Shown piece after piece: positions 50,743 through 60,991 of a stretch of DNA of 64,000 nucleotides. The stretch's first letter is position 1. Each line of letters opens with the position of its first letter. The notes beneath the pieces are model-generated. The model had not been told where the DNA came from and ran no database searches. It saw only the letters and a program-made list of their open reading frames with translations. The translations under genes and the position numbers were made by a program. This DNA is from Ramlibacter albus. GTDB taxonomy: Bacteria > Pseudomonadota > Gammaproteobacteria > Burkholderiales > Burkholderiaceae_C. The stretch is from the NCBI RefSeq assembly GCF_014297445.1, contig NZ_JACORU010000003.1, positions 372,001 through 436,000 of the forward strand. The letters run 5' to 3'.

Positions 50743-51838
50743 CGCGCTCCAGCCACACGCAGAAGCCCTGCACGGGCACGCCGCGCTGCTCGCGGATCGC
50801 CGCGCGCTCCAGTTGCAGCATGCGCAAGCCGTGGCCCGCAGCCAAGCCTTCGACATACGGCTGCGAATGGGCGTAGCGCCGCGTGTGCTGCAGCACCAGC
50901 GGCTCGGGGCCGTCGTGCGCCTCGACGGAGAAGCAGAGCACGCCGCCCGCAGGCATCAGCCGTTGCAGCTGCGCGAAGACGGGCTCGAGCCGACCGACGT
51001 AAAGGAACACGTCGCCCGCGACCGCGAGATCCCAGGGTGTCGAAGCGGCCGCGAGGAATTCGACGATGTCGCCCGCGTGAAGCGACTCGTACAGGCCGCG
51101 TGCCTTCGCGTGCTCCAGCATCTGCGGGGAGAGGTCGACGCCGTCGAGGCGATCCACGAAGGGTTTGACCAGCGGCGCGCACAAGCCCGTGCCGCAACCG
51201 AGGTCGATGCCTTGCGAGTAGCGGCGCCCGAGGCGCTGCAGCCCCTGCGCAAGCAGTTCCGGCACGCGGTAGTTGAGCGTGTCGACCAGCTCGGTGTCGT
51301 AGTTCGACGCATAGTTGTCGAAGAGCGACTGAACGTAGTCGCGCGGCGCGCTGTCCGGCGGCGCGTCGCGGCCGCTTGCCGCGGCGAAATACGCCATCAC
51401 CTCGGGGGCGGGGCTGTCCTGCACGGCCTTGCCGAACGACGCCTCCGCCTCCTCGTAGCGCCCCATCTCCCGCAGCACGTTGCCGCGCAGCGTCCACGCC
51501 TGCGCGTTGCGCGGCTGCAGTTCGACCAGCTGGTCGAACGCCTGCAGCGCATTGGGAAAGAAACCGAGCATCGCGAAGGCGGTGCCGCGCAGGCCGAGCG
51601 CGTCGGCGTGGCCGGGGTCGGCGTCGAGCACGCCGTGCACGAGCCCCAGCGCTTCTTCCGGCGCGCCCTGCTTCAGCCGCACGCCGGCCAGGCGCACCGC
51701 GGTCGCCGCCCGCCCCGGCTCCAGGCGCAGCGACTCCTCGAAGCTGCGGCGCGCCGCGTCCAGCTCGCCGGCCTCGTACTGCTGCACCCCTTGGCGGAAC
51801 AGGCTGCGCGCGGCCTCGGGATCGTGTTCAGTTGCCAT
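50735..51838 (-). CDS. TPR-methyltransferase fusion, copy 1 of a tandem array
   Basis: A 367-residue protein, first gene of the array and divergent from hemE (64 bp between starts). TPR units include [20 protein letters not shown] and [20 protein letters not shown]. The linker [20 protein letters not shown] precedes the SAM domain, [20 protein letters not shown] and [20 protein letters not shown]. The ATG at 51838 aligns with the other copies. The shared linker pattern (LFDxYA...F/Y) distinguishes this family from ordinary methyltransferases. Function is unknown. Confidence 0.88.
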   Translation of the reverse strand: MATEHDPEAARSLFRQGVQQYEAGELDAARRSFEESLRLEPGRAATAVRLAGVRLKQGAPEEALGLVHGVLDADPGHADALGLRGTAFAMLGFFPNALQAFDQLVELQPRNAQAWTLRGNVLREMGRYEEAEASFGKAVQDSPAPEVMAYFAAASGRDAPPDSAPRDYVQSLFDNYASNYDTELVDTLNYRVPELLAQGLQRLGRRYSQGIDLGCGTGLCAPLVKPFVDRLDGVDLSPQMLEHAKARGLYESLHAGDIVEFLAAASTPWDLAVAGDVFLYVGRLEPVFAQLQRLMPAGGVLCFSVEAHDGPEPLVLQHTRRYAHSQPYVEGLAAGHGLRMLQLERAAIREQRGVPVQGFCVWLERDG

Positions 51839-51901
51839 ATCGCAAGTGGCCCCATCATAGGCGGGCGGCAAGGGGCGGCGGGCACTGCGAGAATCCGGGG
51901 G

Positions 51902-53011
51902 ATGAGCTTCGCCCCCCTCAGAAACGACACCTTCCTGCGCGCCTGCCTGCGCCAGGCCACGCCGTACACCCCCCTCTGGTTGATGCGCCAGGCCGGCCGC
52001 TACCTGCCCGAGTACCGCGCCACGCGCGCGAAGGCCGGCAGCTTCATGGGCCTGGCCACCAACAAGGATTACGCCACCGAGGTGACGCTGCAGCCGCTGG
52101 ACCGCTACGCGCTCGACGCCGCGATCCTGTTCTCCGACATCCTCACCGTGCCCGACGCAATGGGCCTGGGCCTTTCATTCGCCGAAGGCGAGGGCCCGCG
52201 TTTCGCACGCCCGGTGCGCGACGAAGCCGCGGTTGCCGCGCTGCAGGTGCCGGACCTCGAGAAGCTGCGCTACGTGTTCGATGCCGTCACGTCGATCCGC
52301 CGCGCGCTCGATGGCCGCGTACCCCTCATCGGCTTTTCGGGCAGCCCGTGGACGCTGGCCTGCTACATGGTCGAAGGCGGCGGCTCGGGCGACGACTGGC
52401 GCGGGGTGAAGAGCCTCATGTACAGCCGCCCGGACCTGATGCACCGCATCCTCGAGATCAATGCGCAAGCGGTGAGCAGCTACCTCAATGCGCAGATCGA
52501 CGCGGGCGCGCAAGCCGTGATGGTGTTCGACAGCTGGGGCGGCGCGCTCTCCGATGCGGCCTTCCGCGAGTTCAGCCTCGCGTACACACGGCGCGTGCTC
52601 GCCGGCCTCAAGCGCGAGCACGAGGGCGCGGTCATCCCGCGCATCGTGTTCACCAAGGGCGGCGGGCTGTGGCTCGATGCGATGGAGCCGCTCGACTGCG
52701 ACGTGCTCGGGGTCGACTGGACCGTGAACCTCGGCCGTGCGCGTGCACTCGTGGGCCACTCGAAAGCGCTGCAGGGCAACCTCGACCCCGCCGTGCTGTT
52801 CGCGCCGCCCGCGCAGGTGCAAGCGGAGGCGCGCCGCGTGCTCGACGATTTCGGCACGCCGCACACGGGGCCGGGTACGGGGCCCACGCAGGTGTTCAAC
52901 CTCGGCCACGGTATCAGCCAGCACACACCGCCTGATAACGTTCAGGCACTGGTGGAGGCGGTGCATTCCCACTCCGCCCGGCTGCGCGAGCCAAGCGCGG
53001 CGCGCGGCTAG
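51902..53011 (+). CDS. hemE: Uroporphyrinogen decarboxylase
   Basis: A 369-residue cytoplasmic enzyme converting uroporphyrinogen III to coproporphyrinogen III in haem synthesis. Signature sequences are [59 protein letters not shown] and [12 protein letters not shown], and a C-terminal [16 protein letters not shown]. Full family length. It is followed by a 348-bp gap before priA that carries DnaA boxes. Confidence 0.96.
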   Translation: MSFAPLRNDTFLRACLRQATPYTPLWLMRQAGRYLPEYRATRAKAGSFMGLATNKDYATEVTLQPLDRYALDAAILFSDILTVPDAMGLGLSFAEGEGPRFARPVRDEAAVAALQVPDLEKLRYVFDAVTSIRRALDGRVPLIGFSGSPWTLACYMVEGGGSGDDWRGVKSLMYSRPDLMHRILEINAQAVSSYLNAQIDAGAQAVMVFDSWGGALSDAAFREFSLAYTRRVLAGLKREHEGAVIPRIVFTKGGGLWLDAMEPLDCDVLGVDWTVNLGRARALVGHSKALQGNLDPAVLFAPPAQVQAEARRVLDDFGTPHTGPGTGPTQVFNLGHGISQHTPPDNVQALVEAVHSHSARLREPSAARG

Positions 53012-53068
53012 GCGCATCCGGGAGTTCCCTAGGAGGCGGAAGCGCAAAATCTTCCGTGGCGGCTTGAC

Positions 53069-53077
53069 TTATGCACA
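53069..53077 (+). promoter_or_regulatory. DnaA box (perfect consensus)
   Basis: TTATGCACA matches the DnaA 9-mer consensus TTATNCACA at every position; 58 bp after the hemE stop. Confidence 0.65.
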
Positions 53078-53256
53078 AAAACTGTGTTGCGGGAATTGTC
53101 AACCCGGCCCGGCGAGCGGCGCCCGCTACAAAAGCCGTAGCTAACGCAAGTTGTTGATTCTTATAGGATCTGTGGATTGCCCGTTTTGACGGCAAAGCAG
53201 CCAACTGCTTGATTTTCCGGGCTTCGCCGGCCTGCGCCGCATGCCTATCAACAAAG

Positions 53257-53265
53257 TTATCCACA
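53257..53265 (+). promoter_or_regulatory. DnaA box (perfect R1-type consensus)
   Basis: TTATCCACA, the strongest known DnaA-binding 9-mer, embedded in AT-rich sequence (aaag-box-taaaa), 95 bp before the priA start. Confidence 0.7.
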
Positions 53266-53359
53266 TAAAACCTAGACAAAGGTCTAATCGCTTTTCAATC
53301 AAGGACTTACCGCGGATTTCACCAAGCCACGTGAAGAGCACAGCGTAAACCCTCATTCG

Positions 53360-55372
53360 ATGTCGCACCGCACCGCCGTCGTCGTCCCCACACCCGCCCA
53401 CAGCTCGATCGGCGGCGTCCTGACCTACCTGAGTGAGGCACCACTCGCGCCGGGAACATTGGTGCGCGTGCCCTTGGGGCGGCGTGAGCTATTGGGGGTG
53501 GTGTGGGAGCCGGACAGCGCGGACGACTTCGAGGCTCGGACAAAATCTGTCAGCGCGGCCCTGGGCGACCTCCCTCCGCTCGACGCTTCCTGGCGACAAC
53601 TCGTAACCTTTTCATCACAGTACTACCGGCGCGGGATCGGGGAGGTGGCGCTTGCGGCGTTGCCGCCACAGCTGCGCGACCTGGACGCTGCGCAGCTCGC
53701 GCGGCGGCTGAAGCGGCAGGGCTCGCGCGACGTCATTCATGCAGAGGAGGCCGCGCACGAACTCACGGCCGAACAGCGCGATGCGCTGGCCGCGATCGAA
53801 GGTGAGGCCGGCCCCTTCCTGTTGTTCGGAAGCACCGGCAGCGGCAAGACCGAGATTTACCTGCAGGCGGTGCAGCGCCTGCTTGCGCACACACCCGACG
53901 CGCAGGCGCTGGTGATGGTGCCGGAGATCAACCTCACGCCGCAATTGCACGCTCGCTTCGTGGAGCGCTTCGGCGAGGCCGCGGTCGTCGCGATGCACAG
54001 CGGCATGACGCCACCACAGCGCCTGAAGGCCTGGCTCGCCGCGCATCTCGGCCACGCACGCATCGTGCTCGGCACGCGCATGGCGGTGTTCGCGTCGATG
54101 CCGAAGCTCGCGCTTCTCGTCGTCGACGAGGAGCACGACCCCAGCTACAAGCAGCAGGAAGGCGCGCGCTATTCCGCGCGCGACCTCGCGATCTACCGCG
54201 GCAAGGCGGCGGGCGCGAAGGTGCTGCTCGGCTCCGCGACGCCTTCGCTCGAGAGCTGGCAGGCCAGCGAGAAAGGGCGTTACCGGCGGCTGGAGATGCC
54301 CTCGCGCATCGGTGCGGGTGCCTTGCCCGGCGTGCGGCTCGTGGACATGAACCTGCAGCCGAAGAAAACGGTGTTCGCGGGCACGCTCATCGACGCCATC
54401 GCGCAGCGCATCGCGCGCGGCGAGCAATCACTGGTCTTTCTCAACCGCCGCGGCTATGCGCCGGTGCTGGCGTGCGGCGCATGCGACTGGAAAAGCGAGT
54501 GCCCCAACTGCAGCGCCTTCCGCGTGTTCCACAAGATCGACCGCACGCTGCGCTGCCACCACTGCGGCTTCACCGAGCGCGTGCCACGTGCGTGCCCGAG
54601 TTGCGGCAACGTGGACATCGCGCCGCTCGGCCGCGGCACCGAGAAGCTGGAGGAGCAACTGGAGGCGCTGCTGCCCGGCGCGCGCGTGCTGCGCATGGAC
54701 GCGGACACGACGCGGTTGAAGGGCGAGCTGGAACGGCAGCTGGCGGAGGTGCACTCGGGCGATGTCGATGTGCTCGTGGGCACGCAGATGGTGACGAAGG
54801 GCCATGACTTCCGGCGCATCACTCTCGTTGCCGCGGTCAACCCCGATGCCGCGTTGTTCTCGGCCGACTTCCGTGCGCCGGAGCGCTTGTTCTCCTTGCT
54901 GATGCAGGCCGCGGGCCGCGCGGGGCGCGATGCGGCGCAGTCGGCCGGCAGCGAGATGTGGATCCAGACCTGGCACCCGCAGCATGCGCTGTTCACCGCG
55001 TTGCGGCGGCATGACTTCCCGGCGTTTGCCGCGCAGCAGTTGAAGGAGCGCGAGCTGGCGGGGATGCCGCCGTTTGCGTCGCAGGCGCTGGTGCGTGCGG
55101 AGGCACGGACGCAGGAGGTGGCGCAAGGTTTCTTGCACGCCGCGGCTGAAGCAGCGGCCGATTCGGACGCCGTGGAGCACGTCAGCGTCTACTCGCCGGT
55201 GCCGATGACCTTGCAGCGCGTGGCGAATGTCGAGCGAGCGCAGATGCTCCTGGAGAGCACGTCGCGGGTTGCGTTGCAGCGCTTCCTTGCGGACTGGCAG
55301 CCGCGCCTTCACGAGCTGCGCCCGCGCGGATTGATCCGCTGGGCGATCGACGTCGATCCGCTGGCCGTCTAG
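53360..55372 (+). CDS. priA: Primosomal protein N' (PriA helicase)
   Basis: A 670-residue superfamily 2 helicase that reloads the replisome at stalled forks. Residues ~1-110 form the 3'-DNA-binding domain. Walker A is in LLFGSTGSGKTEIYLQAV, motif II is VVDEEHDPSYKQ, and GSATPSLES, LNRRGYAPVLAC and a zinc region with four CxxC pairs (CGAC, CPNC, CHHC, CPSC) follow. Motif VI is LMQAAGRAGRD. It is somewhat shorter than E. coli PriA (732 aa) but all motifs are present. The last 4 nt overlap convergent rsmI. Confidence 0.95.
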   Translation: MSHRTAVVVPTPAHSSIGGVLTYLSEAPLAPGTLVRVPLGRRELLGVVWEPDSADDFEARTKSVSAALGDLPPLDASWRQLVTFSSQYYRRGIGEVALAALPPQLRDLDAAQLARRLKRQGSRDVIHAEEAAHELTAEQRDALAAIEGEAGPFLLFGSTGSGKTEIYLQAVQRLLAHTPDAQALVMVPEINLTPQLHARFVERFGEAAVVAMHSGMTPPQRLKAWLAAHLGHARIVLGTRMAVFASMPKLALLVVDEEHDPSYKQQEGARYSARDLAIYRGKAAGAKVLLGSATPSLESWQASEKGRYRRLEMPSRIGAGALPGVRLVDMNLQPKKTVFAGTLIDAIAQRIARGEQSLVFLNRRGYAPVLACGACDWKSECPNCSAFRVFHKIDRTLRCHHCGFTERVPRACPSCGNVDIAPLGRGTEKLEEQLEALLPGARVLRMDADTTRLKGELERQLAEVHSGDVDVLVGTQMVTKGHDFRRITLVAAVNPDAALFSADFRAPERLFSLLMQAAGRAGRDAAQSAGSEMWIQTWHPQHALFTALRRHDFPAFAAQQLKERELAGMPPFASQALVRAEARTQEVAQGFLHAAAEAAADSDAVEHVSVYSPVPMTLQRVANVERAQMLLESTSRVALQRFLADWQPRLHELRPRGLIRWAIDVDPLAV

Positions 55373-56265
55373 GCCTTCTTGATCTTCAACGCCGTTTCGT
55401 AGAGCTCGTTGCGCGGCGCGCCTGTGATCTCCGCGGCAAGCTTCACCGCGGTCTTCACAGGCAACTCCGCCAGCAGCAGCTCCAGCACGCGCACACCTTG
55501 GGCGCCTTCATCGACCACCGCCTGCGGATGCAGGACAAGTGCGAATTCGCCATGGGTCCGCTTGGAGTCCTCCGCGAGCCACGAGGCGAACGACGCGCAC
55601 GTCACCACCGCCACCTGCTCGAACTGCTTCGTCAGCTCGCGGCCCACGGTCAGCTTGCGCTCGCCCAACACGGCAAGCGCCTTGGCCAAGGCCTCGATCC
55701 GGTGCGGCGCCTCCAGCAGCACGACCGCCCGCGGTTCCTGCGCCAGCAACTGCACTGCGGCATCGCGTTCGCCGGCCTTCGCCGGAAGAAAACCCTGGAA
55801 GACGAACGAAGGGTCGTCGCTCGCAGTCCCCGCCACGCTCAGCAGCGCCGTGATGCTGCTCGCGCCCGGCAACGGCACGACGACATGCCCGGCCTCTCGC
55901 ACGGCCGCAACGAGCCGCGCGCCCGGATCACTCACCGCCGGTGTGCCCGCATCGCTCGCGTAGACGACACGCTCGCCCGCCGCGAGCCGCTGCAGCACGG
56001 CCCCCGCCGCCGAAGCCTCGTTGTGCTGGTGCACCGCGACCCATGCGGACTTGTCTATGCCATACGCCCGCAGCAACGACTGCGTGTGGCGCGTGTCCTC
56101 GCACGCGATGGCATCCGCGATCTGCAGCACGTGCAGCGCGCGAAGCGTGATGTCGGCGAGGTTGCCGATAGGGGTGGCCACGACGTACAGCGCGCCCTGC
56201 GGATAATGCTGCGCACCGGCCGCGTCGCGTGCCGCGGCGAGGGAGGATGAGAACGATGCAGCCAC
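55369..56265 (-). CDS. rsmI: 16S rRNA (cytidine-1402-2'-O)-methyltransferase
   Basis: A 298-residue SAM-dependent methyltransferase of the tetrapyrrole-methylase fold that modifies C1402 of 16S rRNA. Visible are [56 protein letters not shown] and [17 protein letters not shown]. The assigned start (56265) would overlap the yraN start by 10 bp head to head. A start closer to the conserved core could exist, since residues 1-24 are variable. Divergent rsmI-yraN is conserved in many proteobacteria. Confidence 0.94.
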   Translation of the reverse strand: MAASFSSSLAAARDAAGAQHYPQGALYVVATPIGNLADITLRALHVLQIADAIACEDTRHTQSLLRAYGIDKSAWVAVHQHNEASAAGAVLQRLAAGERVVYASDAGTPAVSDPGARLVAAVREAGHVVVPLPGASSITALLSVAGTASDDPSFVFQGFLPAKAGERDAAVQLLAQEPRAVVLLEAPHRIEALAKALAVLGERKLTVGRELTKQFEQVAVVTCASFASWLAEDSKRTHGEFALVLHPQAVVDEGAQGVRVLELLLAELPVKTAVKLAAEITGAPRNELYETALKIKKA

Positions 56266-56627
56266 GTCCCGAGGCTACCACCAAGGCCCGCGGCGACGCC
56301 GCGGAAGACCTCGCGCTGGCGCACCTGCAGGCGCAGGGCCTGCAGCTGGTGACCCGCAACTTCCGCACGCCGGGGCGCGGCGGCGGCGAGATCGACCTGG
56401 TGATGCGCGAGGGCTCGACCCTCGTGTTCGTCGAAGTCCGCAAGCGTGCCAGCCGCGCTTATGGCGGCGCGGCCGCGAGCGTGACCCCGGTGAAGCAGCG
56501 GCGCATCGTCTTCGCTGCGCGCCACTACCTGCTGCGCCTGCGCAACGCGCCGGCGTGCCGTTTCGACGTGGTCAGCTTCGAAGGCGGCGCGGTCCAGTGG
56601 ATCCGCGCGGCCTTCGACGCAGGATGA
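56256..56627 (+). CDS. yraN: YraN/UPF0102 family nuclease-like protein
   Basis: A 123-residue protein with a restriction-endonuclease-like fold. [20 protein letters not shown], then [22 protein letters not shown] carries the acidic and E-x-R residues of the putative metal site, and [15 protein letters not shown] follows. The role is unknown; some homologues are thought to process DNA or RNA. The start at 56256 has GGGAGG at good spacing; the ATG at 56247 is too close to that site. The E. coli order rsmI/lpoA-yraN-diaA-dolP is preserved here without lpoA. Confidence 0.9.
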   Translation: MQPRPEATTKARGDAAEDLALAHLQAQGLQLVTRNFRTPGRGGGEIDLVMREGSTLVFVEVRKRASRAYGGAAASVTPVKQRRIVFAARHYLLRLRNAPACRFDVVSFEGGAVQWIRAAFDAG

Positions 56628-56653
56628 CCGTTACGTCGTCAGAGCGGCGCGGA

Positions 56654-56998
56654 TCAGCCGCGGTCGCGCTTGGCCGGCTTCACTTCCGCAACGGTTTCCT
56701 GTTGCGGGGCGGGCGCGGCACCCAGGGACTGGGTTTCCTGCACTTGCGCCACCGGCGCCGGCTGCTCGACGATCGCGACGGCAGCAGGCTGCTGGATCTG
56801 GGCGGTCGCGATGTTCGCGCCCGGCCACGGCGTGCCGGTCTCGCCCATCGGGGCCAGGTGGGCGTTCTGCTGGCCAGCGCCGACGGCGTGGTTCGTTACG
56901 AACGGGTTGGGCGGGACGCCCTGGGCGACGGCAACGCCGACAACCGCCACGGCGGCGATACCAGCGGCGAACCCAGCGATCTTTTTCATGGCAGACAT
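56654..56998 (-). CDS. Small secreted/periplasmic hypothetical protein
   Basis: A 114-residue protein with a clear signal peptide (KKIAGFAAGIAAVAVVGVAVA) and a low-complexity mature part rich in Ala, Gln, Pro and Val (EQPAPVAQVQETQSLGAAPA). AAGGAG lies 8 nt before the ATG. It has no cysteines or named domain. It interrupts the yraN-diaA order on the opposite strand and its role is unknown. Confidence 0.7.
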   Translation of the reverse strand: MSAMKKIAGFAAGIAAVAVVGVAVAQGVPPNPFVTNHAVGAGQQNAHLAPMGETGTPWPGANIATAQIQQPAAVAIVEQPAPVAQVQETQSLGAAPAPQQETVAEVKPAKRDRG

Positions 56999-57071
56999 TG
57001 AAACTTCTCCTTAGCTTGTCGTAAGACGGTTGAACCTGCGGGCAATGAAGCCAGCCATTGAAGGGTAGTGA

Positions 57072-58417
<1,346 letters not shown>

Positions 58418-59320
58418 TTACTTCAGCCTCTTGATGAGGCTGGACGTGTCCCAACGCGCGCCGCCCATCTCCTTGATGTCGGCATAGAACTGGTCGACCA
58501 GTGCCGTCACCGGCAACCGTGCGCCGTTGCGCTTGGCTTCTTCCAGCGCGATGCCGAGGTCCTTGCGCATCCACGCCGTGGCAAAGCCGAAATCGAACTT
58601 GCCTTCGATCATCGTCTTGCCGCGGTTGTCCATCTGCCAGCTCTGCGCGGCGCCCTTGCCGATCACTTCCAGCACGAGGTTCATGTCGAGCCCCGCCTTC
58701 TGGCCGAAGGCAATCGCTTCCGACAGGCCTTGCACCAGGCCGGCGATCGCGATCTGGTTGACCATCTTCGTGAGCTGCCCCGCACCGGCCGGGCCGAGCA
58801 GCGTGAACGCGCGCGAGAAGCACATCGCGACCGGCTTCACCGCGTCGAACGCCGCCTCGTCGCCGCCGCACATCACCGTGAGCAGGCCATTCTGCGCGCC
58901 CGCCTGGCCGCCCGACACCGGGCCGTCGACGAACTGCAGCCCGCGCTTTTTCGCCTCGGCGTACATCTCGCGCGCCACGTTGGCCGACGCGGTGGTGTGG
59001 TCCACGAGGATCGCGCCCGGCTTCATGCCGGCGAACGCACCGTCGGCGCCCAGCATGATCGCGCGCACGTCGTCGTCGTTGCCCACGCAGCTGAACACGA
59101 AGTCGCAGTCCGCCACCGCTTCGCGCGGCGTGGGCGCGTACGCCCCGGTGAACTCCTTGCACCAGGCCAGCGCCTTCTCGCTGCTGCGGTTGTAGACCGT
59201 CACCTTGTGCCCGGCCAGCGCCAGGTGGCCCGCCATGGGAAAGCCCATGACACCGAGGCCGAGGAAAGCGACCTTGCGCGAGGGGGTGGGTTCGTACTGT
59301 TTGGGGTTCGTCGAGGCCAT
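58418..59320 (-). CDS. NAD(P)-dependent beta-hydroxyacid dehydrogenase (3-hydroxyisobutyrate dehydrogenase family)
   Basis: A 300-residue oxidoreductase. The N-terminal Rossmann motif is VAFLGLGVMGFPMAGHLALA, the NAD(P) domain continues with TVYNRSSEKA, and the conserved substrate motif VDGPVSGGQAGAQNGLLTVM is followed by the catalytic lysine region GQLTKMVNQIAIAGLVQGLS. Candidates are 3-hydroxyisobutyrate, tartronate semialdehyde or 6-phosphogluconate-like substrates; motif detail does not decide. It converges on dolP with no gap and lies 26 nt after the tautomerase gene on the same strand. Confidence 0.92.
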   Translation of the reverse strand: MASTNPKQYEPTPSRKVAFLGLGVMGFPMAGHLALAGHKVTVYNRSSEKALAWCKEFTGAYAPTPREAVADCDFVFSCVGNDDDVRAIMLGADGAFAGMKPGAILVDHTTASANVAREMYAEAKKRGLQFVDGPVSGGQAGAQNGLLTVMCGGDEAAFDAVKPVAMCFSRAFTLLGPAGAGQLTKMVNQIAIAGLVQGLSEAIAFGQKAGLDMNLVLEVIGKGAAQSWQMDNRGKTMIEGKFDFGFATAWMRKDLGIALEEAKRNGARLPVTALVDQFYADIKEMGGARWDTSSLIKRLK

Positions 59321-59346
59321 CGCTACTACTCCTCTGGTGGAATGAC

Positions 59347-59730
59347 CTACAGAGTGTAGTGGGCCACGCCTTCCCCGAAGGACCAGTTCTCCCGGTGCGT
59401 CTCCACGAGGTGGACGATGACGTCCGCGGGGCTCACGTCGGCCGCTTCGGACACGTCCGTGGCGATGCGGGCAAAGAGCTGGCGCTTCTGCTGCACGGTG
59501 CGGCCGGGCGACAGGTTGATCTGGATGAACAGCACCTTGTTCGTGTGGCGCACGCCGAGGTACTCGGGCGTGCTGACCATCACGCCTTCGCCATGGCGCG
59601 CGAGCACCTGGAAGCGGTCGTCGGCGGGTACGGCGATCACGTCCCCCATGGCGCGGTGGACGGCGTCACCGGCGCGCAGCGCGCGCTCGGGGCTGATGGA
59701 AGCAGGCAGGTCGATGCGGACGAACGGCAT
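59347..59730 (-). CDS. Tautomerase-superfamily protein
   Basis: A 127-residue protein beginning Met-Pro (MPFVRIDLPASISPERALRA), so removal of Met would leave the catalytic Pro-1 typical of 4-oxalocrotonate tautomerase and malonate semialdehyde decarboxylase relatives. The length resembles the MSAD/cis-CaaD-like group. RQLFARIATDVSEAADVSPA and HRENWSFGEGVAHY are consistent. The ATG at 59730 was preferred over an upstream frame because of the Met-Pro start. It may share a transcript with the dehydrogenase. Confidence 0.88.
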   Translation of the reverse strand: MPFVRIDLPASISPERALRAGDAVHRAMGDVIAVPADDRFQVLARHGEGVMVSTPEYLGVRHTNKVLFIQINLSPGRTVQQKRQLFARIATDVSEAADVSPADVIVHLVETHRENWSFGEGVAHYTL

Positions 59731-59827
59731 GGGTGTGGCTCCTTGGAAGGGAGCCACTTTGCCTTTCCAGGGTTGCGCGCGAAACCGCGCGGGGCGCAAG
59801 ACGGCTTTGCAGCCGCCGCAACGGGCC

Positions 59828-60964
59828 TCAGACGATGGCGAGGTGTTCGGTGCCCGCGGACAGGTCCTGCGACTTCGCGCGCTGCGAATTGAGCTTGATC
59901 TGCAGCCGCAGGTCGTTCACCGAGTCCGCGTTGCGCAGCGCATCCTCGTACGTGATGATGTTGTTCTCGTACGCGTCGAAGAGCGCCTGGTCGAAGGTCT
60001 GCATGCCCAGGTTGCGGCTCTTCTTCATGATCTCCTTGATCTCGGAGACCTCGCCCTTGAAGATCAGGTCGCTGATCAGCGGCGAATTCAGCATCACCTC
60101 CACCACCGCCTGGCGGCCCTTGCCGTCCTGCTTGGGCACCAGGCGCTGCGACACGAAGGCCTTCAGGTTGAGCGACAGGTCCATCAGCAGCTGCGGGCGG
60201 CGCTCTTCCGGGAAGAAGTTGATCACGCGGTCCAGGGCCTGGTTGGCGCTGTTGGCGTGCAGCGTGGCCATGCACAGGTGGCCGGTTTCGGCAAAGGCGA
60301 TGGCGTGCTCCATCGTCTCGCGGTCGCGGATCTCGCCCATCAGGATGACGTCGGGCGCCTGGCGCAGCGTGTTCTTCAGCGCCGCCTCCCAGTTGTCGGT
60401 GTCCAGCCCCACCTCGCGCTGCGTCACCACGCAGTTCTTGTGCGGATGCACGAATTCGACGGGGTCCTCGATCGTGATGATGTGGCCGTAGCTGTTCTCG
60501 TTGCGCCAGTCGATCATGGCCGCCAGCGTGGTCGACTTGCCGGAGCCCGTGGCGCCCACCAGCACGACGAGGCCGCGCTTGCTCATCACCACGTCCTTGA
60601 GCACCGTCGGCACCCCCAGCTTGTCGATGGTGGGCAGCGTCATCGGGATCACCCGCAGCACCATGCCCACCTTGCCCTGCTGCACGAAGGCGTTGACGCG
60701 GAAGCGGCCGATGCCCGGCGGCGAGATGGCGAAGTTGCACTCCTTGGTGCGCTCGAACTCGGCCGCCTGCTTGTCGTTCATGATCGAGCGGGCCAGCGCC
60801 AGCGTGTGGCCGCCGTTGAGCGGCTGCGGCGACACCTTGGTGATCTTGCCGTCCACCTTCATCGCGGGCGGGAAGTCGGCCGTGATGAACAGGTCGCTGC
60901 CGTTGCGGCTGATCATCAGCTTGAGCAGGTCGTTGATGAATTTGCTTGCCTGGTCGCGTTCCAT
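59828..60964 (-). CDS. pilU: Type IV pilus retraction-accessory ATPase PilU
   Basis: A 378-residue cytoplasmic hexameric ATPase assisting PilT in pilus retraction. Walker A GATGSGKSTTLA, Asp box ITIEDPVEFVHPHK, Walker B APDVILMGEIRDRETM, and LCMATLHANSANQALDRVIN are present, with NLMIS-like N-terminal sequence (FINDLLKLMISRNGSDLFI). It follows pilT by 27 nt on the same strand, the usual pilTU order. Confidence 0.95.
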   Translation of the reverse strand: MERDQASKFINDLLKLMISRNGSDLFITADFPPAMKVDGKITKVSPQPLNGGHTLALARSIMNDKQAAEFERTKECNFAISPPGIGRFRVNAFVQQGKVGMVLRVIPMTLPTIDKLGVPTVLKDVVMSKRGLVVLVGATGSGKSTTLAAMIDWRNENSYGHIITIEDPVEFVHPHKNCVVTQREVGLDTDNWEAALKNTLRQAPDVILMGEIRDRETMEHAIAFAETGHLCMATLHANSANQALDRVINFFPEERRPQLLMDLSLNLKAFVSQRLVPKQDGKGRQAVVEVMLNSPLISDLIFKGEVSEIKEIMKKSRNLGMQTFDQALFDAYENNIITYEDALRNADSVNDLRLQIKLNSQRAKSQDLSAGTEHLAIV

Positions 60965-60991
60965 GGTGGAGCTCCTTTCTTGCTGCCTGGC

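Larger units (their letters stand above)
53012..53359. other. Non-coding hemE-priA intergenic region, less GC-rich, with DnaA boxes
   Basis: No convincing gene is present. The stretch is visibly more AT-rich than its flanks, most of all from 53246 to 53320. It holds two perfect TTATNCACA sequences in the same orientation (listed separately) and one degenerate copy on the other strand (TGTGGATTG, 53171-53179). A small inverted repeat (tagac-aaag-gtcta) lies near 53273-53286. Confidence 0.7.

Noticed and set aside
53012..53359. Calling this region the chromosomal origin outright
   Set aside because: Only two perfect DnaA boxes and no dnaA, gidA/mnmG, parAB or rpmH nearby; the evidence supports a DnaA-binding site but not an origin.
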